From Flaveria trinervia (taxonomy: Eukaryota > Streptophyta > Magnoliopsida > Asterales > Asteraceae), in contig CM046458.1 of the NCBI GenBank assembly GCA_025506515.1, forward strand, positions 45,383,890 to 45,447,889: 64,000 bases of DNA. Direction: 5' to 3'. A program made the translations under genes and the position numbers. Below the pieces are notes generated by a model. It made no database searches, was not told the origin of the DNA, and saw only the letters and a program-made list of their open reading frames with translations. Shown in pieces: positions 1-10,226 of the stretch (position 1 is its first letter; every line of letters begins with the position of its first letter).

Positions 1-9
1 CTCAAATCA

Positions 10-893
10 TTGGTGATATCACTGCTGGTGTATCAACAAGAAGTCAATTGTCAAATTCTGCTTCTATGCCTCTTCATCAGTCAGCAAGAGCCAAAGAATT
101 ATCACATTGCTTTAAAGGACAATGGATGGGTTGATGCCATGCAGCTTGAGCTTCTTCAGTTCAAAACAGCAAGTGTGGAACTGGTTCCTCTACCTCCAGG
201 TAAGTGTGCAATAGGCACTAAATGGGTGTTTAGGAACAAAACTGATGAAAATGGGCTTATTGTTAAGAACAAGGCCAGACTGGTTGTTCAGGGGTTTGCA
301 CAAGAAGAAGGTATTGATTATGATGAAACCTTTGCCCCTGTAGCCAGACTGGAAGCAATTCGATTGTTTTTAGCTTATGCTGCTTATCAAAAACTTAAAG
401 TCTTTCAAATGGATGTCAAAAGTGCATTTTTGTATGGAAAAGTTAAAGAAGAGGTTTATGTATGTCAACCTCCAGGCTTTGAGGACAACAAACATCCTAA
501 TTGGGTGTATAAGCTTGATAAAGCTCTTTATGGGTTAAAACAAGCTCCCAGAGCCTGGTATGAGACATTATCAAACTTTCTTCTGGAAAACAATTTCACT
601 AGAGGCTCCATAGACAAGACTTTATTATTAAGAAAGCTGGGCAGCATAATCTACTTGTTCAAATTTATGTAGATGATATTATTTTTGCATCCTCTGATCC
701 AAAGTTGTGTGATGCCTTTACAAAGTTGATGCAACAGAAGTTTGAAATGAGTGCCATGGGAGAATTACAGTTCTTTCTGGGGTTGCAAATCAAACAAAAG
801 GCTGATGGAATTTTTATTCATCAATCCAAATATACAAAAGATCTTTTGCAAAAGTTTGATTTACAACATTGTAAGCCTGTTCTACTCCCATGA
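10..893 (+). pseudogene. copia reverse transcriptase fragment
   Basis: This is the RT domain of a copia polyprotein, the RNA-dependent DNA polymerase that copies element RNA into cDNA in cytoplasmic particles. The block near 310-460 carries ETFAPVARLEAIR and the catalytic-aspartate motif QMDVKSAFLYG. PPGFED, ALYGLKQAPRAWY and later YVDDIIFAS (about 664-690, second and third catalytic Asp) follow. The frame breaks near 640-665: YVDD lies in a different frame from the upstream block. The downstream part (705-893) includes MGELQFFLGLQI and ends at an early stop where family members continue into RNase H. The N-terminal half of pol is outside the window. Confidence 0.9.
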
Positions 894-1607
894 GCAGCAC
901 CACACAACTGGACTCAGATCAGAAAGGTAAAGTGGTTGATGAAACACTTTACAGATGTATGATTGGGTCCTTGATGTATTTAACAGCCTCTAGACCAGAT
1001 ATTATGTTTGCTACATGTGTTGTGCTAGATTTCAGGCTGCACCTAAAGAGTCTCATCTGATTGCAGTCAAGAGGATCTTTAGATATCTGCAAGGCACTCC
1101 ATCTCTAGGTTTATGGTACTCTACCAGACATTCTGGTAAATTATTTTGCTTTTTCTGACAGTGACTATGCAGGGTGTAAGTTGACCAGAAATCAACTTCT
1201 GGTGGATGTCAATTCCTAGGCAACTGCTTATTTTCTTGGCAGAGCAAGAAACAGACCTCAGTTGCTACATCCACTGCGGAAGCAGAGTACATTGCTGCTG
1301 CAAGCTGTACATCTCAGGTACTCTGGCTTCAAAACCAACTTTTGGATTATGGCATTACAGAGACTAAGACTCCATTGTTAATGGATAGTGCTTCAGCTCT
1401 TTGCATTGTCAAAATCCAGTCCAGCACTCTAGGACCAAACATATAGAGATCAGACACCATTTTATAAGAGACTGTTTTGAAAAAGGTCTGATTGATCCTA
1501 AGTTTGTGCCCAGTGCTGATGAGCTTGCAGACATTTTTACTAAGCCTTTGGATAGTTCAACTTTCCAAAACCTGGTGTTAAGGCTTGGTATGCTGCAGCT
1601 AGAATAG
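894..1607 (+). pseudogene. copia RNase H and polyprotein C-terminus
   Basis: Continuation of the copia polyprotein. Segments visible in shifting frames include MIGSLMYLTASRPDIMFA (about 958-1012), the SDSDYAG-type RNase H segment near 1155, and TSTAEAEYIAAASC near 1270-1310. The final open piece (1401-1607) has TKHIEIRHHFIRD and ELADIFTKPLD, the standard copia C-terminus. At least two single-base frame changes lie between 1000 and 1200. RNase H degrades template RNA during reverse transcription. The stop at 1605-1607 is the end of pol. The sequence that follows is not LTR but the accessory region. Confidence 0.9.
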
Positions 1608-2359
1608 GTGACAACTACTGATGATCTCAGTTATTCATATTGATGATCATGAGTGCCTGTCACATATAAGTACTGCTGAGCTCTTTTAACCTCAGTACTT
1701 TTTTAACTACTGAAGGCTAAAAGTTCTCACAAGTACTGAAGTACTTCATCTGCTCTAAACTACTGAAGTAGTTACAACTACTGATGCAGTCATAACTACT
1801 GAAATCAGTAAAAACAGATAAGTACTGATGTCCTATGAAACAACTGAAATCAGCCATAAAGACTGATGAATGTGTTGAGGACAGTTTGAAACAGCTGAAA
1901 AGCTAAGAATTGACGAAAACAGCTGAAGAGAACTTTCTCCTCAGTCGTTTGTACCACTGCTGTTTCATTTTAAACAACTGAAGCAAAACCACGTCTTCAG
2001 CAGTTTTATAACTACTGATGACCAATACCAAGTCTTCAGTTGTTTACAACAGCTGATGACAAAACCACTGTCTTCAGTAGTTTCATAACTACTGCTGACA
2101 AACACCATGTCCTCAGTTGTTTCAATCACCTGAAGTCAAAACCACGGTCTTCAGTAGTTTTCTAAACTACTGATGCCTAACACCGCGACTTCAGCTGTTT
2201 CAACGTCTGAAAGGATAATACCATGTCAACGGTCGTTTAAAACTACTGATACTACCCACATCCTTCAGTCGTTTCCTCACCCGTACCCTATAAATACCCT
2301 CAACCTGAGCTCTCCATGCTTTATCTTCTTCAAACCTAACGTTCCTCTCCAAAACTTCC
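1608..2359 (+). promoter_or_regulatory. Internal promoter-like block with CTGAAG/CTACTGA motif array
   Basis: A non-coding stretch between pol and the accessory ORF. It is dense in short related words (CTACTGA, CTGAAG, CTTCAG, AACTACTG) on both strands from 1660 to 2280. A good TATA box, TATAAATA at 2289-2296, is followed about 64 bases later by an ATG at 2360 in a strong context (CCATGG). This looks like a self-contained transcription start for the accessory ORF. The same words fill the element's 3' LTR upstream of its own TATA box. Promoter function is inferred from layout only. Confidence 0.55.
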
Positions 2360-5300
2360 ATGGCGTCTATGCAAATTAAACCGCGACACAACTGTGTTGC
2401 CTACCTCACAAAATCGCCGATCTGGACTAAGTTCGATACTGCTATCGATCTTATGGTCCGTCCCAATACAACAAGGCATTCCTTCTGAACCCCGTTTACA
2501 TGCCGAATCCTTGAACCAATTTTGGATGAACATTACTGTTACACTGAGGAGAGCCACACACAATCCCTCCGGTCGTCGCGTCAACAACAAAGAAGTAGTG
2601 ATTACTCCTGCAACAATCCGTAAAATTCTTCAACTGAGTGATGCTACCTCTCCTGCTGGATATCCGAAGGGCACTATAGATCTCTCATTTGCTCGCATGG
2701 ATATCAAGGTGATCTCAGTGCCACCACCATCATGAAGAAAAATTTTAATGACGCTGAGCGCCTGATCTTTCATATGGTCAATGTATGTTTGGCCCCTAAG
2801 ACATCGTCTTGGGATCAAATGTCCACCAAATGGCAGCAGGTAATGTATTCTATCCTTGAGCAACAACCACTGAACTTTTCAGAATTAATATTTTCAGAGC
2901 TCAAAGATATGGCTCAAAAACTAACTGCCAACCGTTGGATACTTTATCCACGGTCATAATGGCCATTATATAGACCAGCTTAATGCTGAGGGACTTGTTG
3001 GCTTGGGAGTCCCTGCTACGGCTGTTTTGCCAGAAGTATACTCCCGGCACAACTCCGACCGGACACTCAAACTGGCTGCCAAGCTGCGAAAACCCACGCA
3101 GCTGGAACCCACAGCCACCACCTCCAAATCCAATGTCCCCACCAAACCCACCAAAAAGAAACCCAAAATGGCTACTCAGGGAATTGAGTCCCCTGAGGAT
3201 GCTCCTGCACAACAAACGCAGGATATATCCACTAGTCCAAACCCCCTAGTGGATACCATGACTCCTCCAGCCACAGCCGCTCAGGCTTCCTCTCAACAGG
3301 AGCCTGCAGCAACCCAAGGGCACCTACTTATCTGGGATCTTCCTCACTTGAGGAGATTGCCATTGAAGAGCACCATCCACCCCAGGTGCACACTGCTTCT
3401 ACCCCCATACCCCAAACAACCGCCCCTCACAGCCCAACTTTAATAGTTGCTCAAGTGCTGACTCAATTGCACTCCTCACCCCCTCCCCAGAAACCACTTA
3501 TTACTGGGAATTCCTCTACAATTGAGGGGGAGGAAACAGTGCACTTGAGAACCCACAGCACAGGGGTTTCCCATTCTATCTCCTGGTGTAGAGAAGGAGC
3601 TTAGAATATCTAGTGAGGCTGCCACCCCTCTGACTCAGCACATGACCAGAGTGAGGCTGGTAACATTGCTAAGCCCTCCCTAGAGGCAACAGCTGATGAT
3701 GGACATTGTCCTGAGGCTGGAAGTCCCCAGTACCAGCACAAGGGGCACATGCACCAACTGGTCTACACCTAGCGCATGTAATCCTGCTCTAAGCAGGAGG
3801 TCAGGTGATTCAGTATCACTGATGATGACCTGAGCTTCTTCTTCGATGTAGTTGCTCAAAACACCATTCTAGAGGATGAGGTTAGCAGACTCAAAGAGCT
3901 GCTGGCCAAGATGTCTCAGGATGCAAGTCCATCTGCCACATCATACACCCACAGATGGCACCTTCCCTTGAAGGTTTCCCAAATACAGAGCCACCCCAAA
4001 ATCAACCACCTGCCTCCGCTTCAGGCCCTACTTCTCAGGAGCAGAACCCTCCTGAGCAACTAGGTGCTGCACTCAAAAATTCCCTCCCTCTCATCACCCT
4101 CTAATTACTGATATAGTGATCAAAGCCCTTGATGAGAGGCTTTCCTCAACATTACAGCCCTTGTTTGATGCTGCTGTCCACAAGACTCTTTCTGCGGTCT
4201 CAACCCCTTCCTCCAATGCAACCAAAAGGGGGAGAGTCCTGCAGTGAAAGAACAGAAGAGGAAAAGATCCGAGGAAAGACGGAAGCAAAGCAAGCCCAAA
4301 AGGATAAAGAACAGCAACCAATGCTCACCTACAAGCGAAAGAAAGGTGTTGATGAGCACATTGCTGAAGATAAAGCCTTGGAGCTACTGATAAAAGAGGC
4401 TGATGCCGAACACAGTAGATCAATGGACAACATCATTGATCAGCTGTTCAGGCAAGGCCATGACACCAACAAACTTGACTCTGAGATTCGACGACTAGAG
4501 ATTGAAGAAATCCAGAATAGATGGGCAAGTTATGAAGTGTTAGAAAGAGAAAGGCTAGAAATCATGATAAGATTTATTGCAAAATATCTTGGAAGATCAA
4601 TGATTGAGATCAAAGCTTGGTCCAGGGACAGTATCTTGGCAATCACCACCAAGATCTGTTCGTCTGAAGCATACACTAAGGGCTTGTTATTGAAGCTTTG
4701 AATGAAGTGGGTGCTGGGAGCAGGACTGAGCTAGCAAAGCAATCAAAAGCCACACTCACCTCAAGGATGCTAGCACAGCCTGTCAACATTCCCACACCTA
4801 AACCACCCAAAACACAACCCACCAAACCAACTCCCTTTCCCTCAAAACCCATAGCCGATGATATACCCTTGAAGAAGAAGAGAAGGATATTGAGGCTAGA
4901 AGAAGATGAAGAAGATGATGAAGACAGGCTGCCGCTATCAGCTGTGATTCAGTTGCCTAAGGCCACAAGTCACTCCTCAGCAATTACTCCTGAAGTCCAG
5001 AGACAAATGGTTAAAGTGAAGCTAGAAGAAGAAGAGCTTCATAAACAGCATGATGAGGAATTGCTGAAGAGGTTGACAAAGCTTATGCAGCCACATCTTC
5101 CATCATCAATATGAGGAGCAAGCCCTCAGACTTTACACTCTCAGGCATACCTTTCAATATCAAAAGGAAAGAGTGAGGATTTGGCCTGATCCCAGGGTCT
5201 CTCACAGAATTCATAAGACAATATACCTCGGAGATACATTGGCCAGGTGAAAAGATCGTAGATGAAGTGATCTCTCTGGTCTTTGTAGTTTCACCCTGGG

Positions 5301-5818
5301 AAATCCTAGAAGACTTCAAGAAGGCCTACAAAGCTAATCTAACCCCTCAAAAGATGCTGGAAAACAAAATAGTGAAAAAGGGGTTAGTTTACAAGAGGCT
5401 TGAGGAAGTCAGGAAAAATGAGCTCCAGTTGTTCCTAGAGGGTAATCACCCGGATGAGTTCGCTTACAGAGTAATAACAACTGTGGAGCTAAAGAATGGG
5501 AAACAGGCCAAATACCTGTCTGAGTATTATGGCCGGAATCATTATTTGAAGGAGGTGCTGAAGAGCTAACCATGGAGGAACAAATCACCTTCCTTGAGGC
5601 CTACACAAGAGAGTCGTACAGACTCATTATGGGGAAGTGAATCTCATGAATGGGATAACAACTCTGTGTCCAGTTCCCCAAAACAGAGTTCCCATTCATA
5701 CTCTGCCAAACAAATATTTGAGGTTCTTCCCAGGCCGGAGCGTACATGGGTCATCTTCTCTACTGATCAAGAAGGAAAAACCAACATTTTTGCCATCAAT
5801 AAGTGGGAGTATAAATAA
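2360..5818 (+). pseudogene. Retroelement accessory ORF (plant copia-associated, function unknown), broken
   Basis: Starting at the ATG at 2360, one conserved protein can be followed through several frames. The N-terminal part opens with MASMQIKPRHNCVAYL, then LNQFWMNITVTLRRA, VVITPATIRKILQLSDA and, after another shift, AERLIFHMVNVCLAPKTSSWDQ and NRWILYPR (to about 2950). A proline-rich low-complexity stretch (about 3000-3500) follows. Next come charged, coiled-coil-prone segments at 4129-4701, a basic stretch PLKKKRRILRLEEDEEDDED near 4862-4921 that resembles a nuclear localisation signal, and a C-terminal piece at 5267-5569. I recognise the N-terminal block from Asteraceae retroelement annotations, where it carries misleading names. 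Its function is unknown. It holds many stops and shifts and cannot be expressed intact. Confidence 0.7.
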
Positions 5819-5844
5819 GTTAGAGGTTTTGGCTGCATTGGTTC

Positions 5845-5852
5845 AGGGGGAG
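5845..5852 (+). other. Polypurine tract of the first copia element
   Basis: AGGGGGAG lies directly upstream of the presumed 3' LTR start (TGTGGACC at 5855). A purine run at this position primes plus-strand DNA synthesis in LTR retrotransposons. Confidence 0.7.
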
Positions 5853-5854
5853 TT

Positions 5855-6649
5855 TGTGGACCAAAAGAACCAATGAGCCAAGATCAAAAACCTCTAAGTC
5901 CCACACGGTATCACAACAACTGCTGAAAGCCTCATCAGTAGTTTGACAAGTGCTGAAGACTTCAACAGCTGAAGATCAAGTGCTGAAGACAACTGCTGAA
6001 GAACCAAAGTGCTGAAGTACAACAGCTGAAGAACACAAGTGCTGAAGCTGAAAGACCAAAGTACTGAAGAACAACAGCTGAAGAGTTCACAAGTGCTGAA
6101 GATCAACAACTGATGTACAAAGTCTGAAGACAAAGACTGAAGACATCAGCTGATGATATCTACTGAAGTCATCAGCTGATGAAACGCCTGAAGGTCAAAG
6201 TCTGAAGATCAAGTACTGAAGCCTCAGTAGTTTGTCACAACTGCTGAAGAGTACTTCTTCAGTAGTTGTGATATCAGTAGTTTTATTTTCTTTGTTTCAG
6301 TAGTTTTGTAAAACGACTGAAGAGCTTGTTCTTCAGTCGTTGTAGTTTCAGTAGTTTTATATTTTGTACTTAACTTGCTGATATGTTCTCAGTAGTTGTG
6401 AACATTTCAGTAGTTTGTTAAGAATTAGTTATTTCTGTATTGGATCTGCCAGTTGTCACTTTCCGTGATAACAGCAGTGACTGTTGCACTCTATATAAGG
6501 AGTGACAACCCATTGTAATCATTGAGCGATATGAGCAATAATGGAATGATTGATTGATTCGATTAGAAATATTCTACATCTATAAACATTCCTAGAAATC
6601 AGAAATTCATATTCTCTCCCTATAACCGTATGCGATCTTAACGCTTACA
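5855..6649 (+). repeat. 3' LTR of the first copia element
   Basis: It runs from TGTGGACC after the purine tract to CTTACA at 6649, with TG/CA ends. The first half (about 5920-6260) holds about seventeen CTGAAG words with variable spacers; CTTCAG words and CAGTAGTTT repeats follow. A TATA box (TATATAA, 6492-6498) marks the U3/R boundary. Beyond 6649 the sequence changes to minus-strand gag. No second LTR is in the window, so the 5' edge rests on the purine tract only. Confidence 0.65.
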
Positions 6650-6664
6650 AGTATCGATTGCTTG

Positions 6665-7405
6665 CTACAATTTGTCTAATTCGTGTTTGTATTCCGCTGC
6701 TTTATATTCTGATACATCAAACTTGTGATCACTGATCCTGTCATGCTTAATTAACTTATTCATGTTCTTAAAGTTTACATGGCATATTCTTTTATGCCAT
6801 AGGAAAGACTCATCACTATTGGCTTTAGACAGAAAGCATGAAACTTCTCTAGAGGGAGAGGTTTCTTGCAAATCCATTTGTACATGTTTCACCTAAAGTA
6901 TGCTGAGTCATGGTTTCACCTGAAGTATGCTGAGTCATGGTTTCACCTGAAGTATGCTGAGTCATGGTTTCACCTGTTTTGAAGGTGAAGTTTTCAAACT
7001 GCTGCTTCAAGAGATCCTTCTTGTTCTCCTTGGCTTCAGAAGACCCTCATACATCAGTTTCAGTGCATCCCACAGCTGCTTGGCTGTTTTGCACTTCTTG
7101 AAACCTTTGTACATAGAGTTTGGAAGGGTAGTTTGAAGAGTTGTCATGGCTTTTCTGTCTATCTCTACTCTCTTCCTATCTTCATCTGAGTAGTTAGCCA
7201 CATCTTTGGGGATCATACCAGCACCAGTAGCAGAAGATATGCTGGGTATGAAAGGTCCATTCTCAATAGACTCCCACATTCTTGAATCAAGAGACCTTAT
7301 GAAACCTTCCATTCTTAAATACCAGGTGTCAAACTCATCAAGAGTGATTAGTGGGGACTTGTTCATGGTTCCAGTGTCCATATCAGTTTTGGAAATGGCT
7401 GCCAT
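6665..7405 (-). pseudogene. copia gag joined to a pre-integrase fragment by internal deletion
   Basis: Reading leftwards, the gag start MAAISKTDMDTGTMNK at 7405 is followed by WYLRMEGFIRSLD and KQLWDALKLMYEG, the plant copia capsid-like region (UBN2/DUF4219 type). A frame change near 7010 leads to QQFENFTFKTGETMTQ. Three tandem copies of a nine-residue unit follow, then a jump in another frame to the GAG-pre-integrase region (EVSCFLSKANSDES, LWHKRICHVNF; 6892-6665). Zinc knuckle and protease are missing, so a deletion removed the middle. The fragment ends where the plus-strand copia LTR stops. It belongs with the LTR at 7490-8343 and the primer site at 7471-7487. Confidence 0.8.
6891..6971 (-). 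repeat. Three tandem 27-bp units inside broken gag
   Basis: Units at 6891-6917, 6918-6944 and 6945-6971 are near identical. On the coding (minus) strand each encodes the nine-residue unit GETMTQHTS or a one-residue variant, in frame with the upstream gag. Confidence 0.95.
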
Positions 7406-7470
7406 TTGAAAATTTTAGTATTTGTATGTGTGAGGGATCTAAAGATGGTGAGATCTTATATCAAGAGCCT

Positions 7471-7487
7471 GGAAAGCTCTGATAACA
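7471..7487 (-). other. Primer binding site, initiator-Met tRNA type
   Basis: On the minus strand it reads TGTTATCAGAGC, one change from the canonical TGGTATCAGAGC complementary to the 3' end of plant initiator methionine tRNA. It sits a few bases beyond the LTR end at 7490 and 66 bases before the gag start, the expected order. Confidence 0.8.
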
Positions 7488-7489
7488 AA

Positions 7490-8343
7490 TGCAGGATCGT
7501 TGAAGGGTGAAGAGTTACAACACAACAACACAAAGGGAGATAAACTAAACTTAGATCAAAGAGTAAACTGGATTAACCAAGTGGTGACACTAAGAACACA
7601 AGTAATATATGAGACCGAACACAAAGAACACAAGTGTTTGGTTTTCAAGAATACAGTATATTGCCTTCTCTATGTTCTATTACAAGTGTTACAAAAGCAT
7701 ATTCGAAAGATACAAGAACATGAGATACTTATACAACATCCTACAGCCGGCTATACTTTTAAAGCCACCTGGATAAAATTGACTAGACACACACAAAATC
7801 AATTGTAGAGTCAAAAGGCAGATTGCCTTTTGACTAGTGACTATGACATGCCATAGCTCACATCCTTATCTATTACAAAAAGGATAAAGTACATAAAGTA
7901 GAAAGTTACAGACTCAAGACCTCAATGTACAGTTACCAAAAGCATGGACCTTTTCACCAAACCATGTTAGTTGGTGACTTGCAGAGTTGCAGCGGAAAGG
8001 TGTCCAGCTTTATGGAATAGTACATCAGATAAAGCATGTTACTAAAAGTCTTCGGAAGAAATCTATCTTCATGAACTTGAAGCTTCGGAAGACTTTGTCT
8101 CTGAGGCTTCGGAAGACTTCATCTTTGGCTTCGGAAGATGTTGGTCTTGGCTTCGGAAGATTTCACACTTAGAGTATTTCTGCTGCACATGTGAAACTTC
8201 TGAAGCATTCCACTTCAATGCACTTGTGCAGCATGCAAGAAAGACTAAAGATGTTTAGGTTGCATCAGCCTCTTCATTAATCTCTACACAATCGTTTCAC
8301 ATTCATCTTCCTTGATGATTTCAGTGTTAGTCGGGGTGTGACA
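7490..8343 (-). repeat. copia LTR (type B), adjacent to PBS and gag
   Basis: On the minus strand it opens TGTCACACCCCGACT and closes GATCCTGCA, so it has TG/CA ends. It contains several CTTCGGAAG-type near-palindromes (8050-8165). Its GCTGATGCAACC and GGACATGTCA-like segments are shared with the type A LTRs elsewhere in the window, so the two families are related. The primer site lies on one side, and the pol C-terminus of another copia (8348) abuts the other with no purine tract between. No matching direct repeat flanks it. Confidence 0.75.
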
Positions 8344-8347
8344 TAGA

Positions 8348-9603
8348 CTAATCAATATTTATCATCCCAATAGCTATAATAATATACTTTAATCTTTGTT
8401 CATCAAAGGATTTGGTGAACAAATCAGCATATTGTTCATTTGAATCAACTTTGATTAACTTAATCAAATTTTGCTCATGATTATCTCTAATAAAATGGTA
8501 CCTCATATCAATGTGCTTTGTCTTGGAGTGCTTCACTGGATTTTCAGCTATGGAGATAGCAGTGGTGGTTGTCGATGTTGACAGGAGTGCTCATAAAGTT
8601 GAATCCATAGTCAAGCATCTAATTCTGAATCTCCGGCCGCTGAGCACAACAACTTGCAGCAGCAATGTATTCGGCTTCAGCAGTAGATGTAGAGACACAA
8701 GATTGCTTCTTGCATTGCCATGAGATGATCGTTCCACTAAGAAATTGGCATCCTCCTAATGTAGATTTCTTGTTGATGTTGCAACCACCATAGTCACTAT
8801 CTGAGTAGCCATAAAGATTGTAATTATTGTTCCTTGGATAGCAGAGACCTAGTTTGGGTGCTCCTTTGAGGTATCTGAGGATTCTCTCGTCAGAAACTAG
8901 GTGAGACACCTTTGGAGCAACATGATATCTTACACAAATGCATGTTGCAAACATGATATCAGGTCTACTTGTTGTGAGATACATCAGAGACCCAATGATA
9001 GCCCTATACTGATGTTCATTAGTATCCTCCCCCTCAGAATCAGGACAAAGATTATGGTTTCTTGGTATATGTGTTTTGGTTGGCTTACAATCCTTCATAT
9101 CGAATCTTTTTAAGATATCAAACACATACTAATATTGATTGAAAAAGAACCCTTCCTTCATCTGTTTCACTTGAATTCCAAGGAAAAAGTCCATTTTTCC
9201 TATGGAACTCATTTCAAATTTCTTCTTCATGATGCTCTCAAAGTCCCTGCACATTTGGTCATTTGAGGGACCAAATATGATGTCATCAACATAGACTTGG
9301 ACAAGCAAAGTGTCTTTCCCAGACTTCTTTATAAATAAAATCTTTTCAATGGTGCCTCTAGTGTATCCATTCTTCTAGGAGAAATTGAGACAGTGTCTCA
9401 TACCACAACCTAGGTACTTGGTGTAGCCCATATAGAGCGTTATACAACTTGCACAAATAGTTAGGGTGTTGTGGGTCTTTAAATCCTGGAGGTTGGCATA
9501 CATAGACTTCCCAGTCTATATCCCCGTATAGAAAGTCACACTTGACATCATGTTGGTAGAGGGTAAAATTATTGGATGTAGGATAAACAAGAAAGATTCT
9601 CAT
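8348..9603 (-). pseudogene. copia reverse transcriptase and RNase H
   Basis: The RT block at 9603-9358 carries YQHDVKCDFLYG, VYVCQPPGFKD and ALYGLHQVPRLWYETLSQFL. The first catalytic Asp sits in HDVKCDFL. A frame change follows, then YVDDIIFG near 9276-9300 with both catalytic aspartates. The RNase H part (9125-8619) shows IIGSLMYLTTSRPDIMFA, YSDSDYGGC and STAEAEYIAAASCCAQ. Another shift leads to the C-terminus TKHIDMRYHFIRDNHEQ and YADLFTKSFDEQ (8536-8348). The catalytic motifs remain but the frame is broken at least three times. Confidence 0.9.
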
Positions 9604-10226
9604 TGCCTCAAGTCTTGCAACAGGTGCAAAGATATCAGTATTATCAATTACATCCTCGTGAATCTATCCTTGAACTACTAGACTTGCCTTATTCTTGATG
9701 ATCAAGCATCTATCATCTCTCTTGTTTCTAAAAACCCATTTTGTGCCTATGGGTATTTGACTAGATGGTAGCAGACATAAGTTCCAAACCTTTTGTCTTT
9801 TGAATTGAAGTAATTCCTCTTGCATTGATTCAACCATCTACTATCTTTCAAGGAATCTTCTACCTTCTTGGGTTCCATCTGAGACAGAAAGCATGTGTAT
9901 AGGCAGACATTCCCATTATGAGTCTATGCCCTTGTTCTCACACCTTCAGAGACTTCTCCTATGTTGTTCTCAGCTAGATGAGTGTTGTGAATCCTAATCC
10001 CGGGAATCACATCCTGTTGCAAAGATAGATCCAGGTTGGACATATTTTGCTCAGGAGCTTGAACACGTGGACCAGCTGTTGTTTCAAACTCATTCAAGGA
10101 GGATTGATTGAATGAATGAGAAACACCATCAACATTAGTTGGCTAGGCGGTAGCATTGACAGTTGCATGTTCTTTCAAAATGCGACTTCCATCTGCTTGG
10201 TGTTGTGTACTGTAACCATATGATTT
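9604..10226 (-). pseudogene. copia polyprotein, integrase-RT linker and RT N-terminus, frames lost
   Basis: No long open frame remains. Short stretches fit the expected linker and RT N-terminus, for example the region near 9640-9760 encoding a KWVFRNKRDD-like segment in pieces. The position between integrase (from 10227) and RT (to 9603) supports continuity of one old polyprotein rather than an insertion. Confidence 0.6.

Larger units (their letters stand above)
1..6649 (+). mobile_element. Ty1/copia retrotransposon, 5' end outside window, with accessory ORF and 3' LTR
   Basis: The element enters from the left already inside reverse transcriptase. Order: RT (10-893), RNase H (894-1607), a non-coding motif-rich block with a TATA box (1608-2359), a long broken accessory ORF (2360-5818), polypurine tract (5845-5852) and 3' LTR (5855-6649). 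The RT-RNase H order with copia motifs makes it Ty1/copia. More than 4 kb between pol and LTR with an extra ORF recalls Sirevirus-type copia elements, but the ORF is not a typical envelope-like one. Every reading frame has stops or frameshifts, so it is defective. It ends inside the minus-strand gag remnant that starts near 6650, which suggests it inserted there. Confidence 0.85.
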
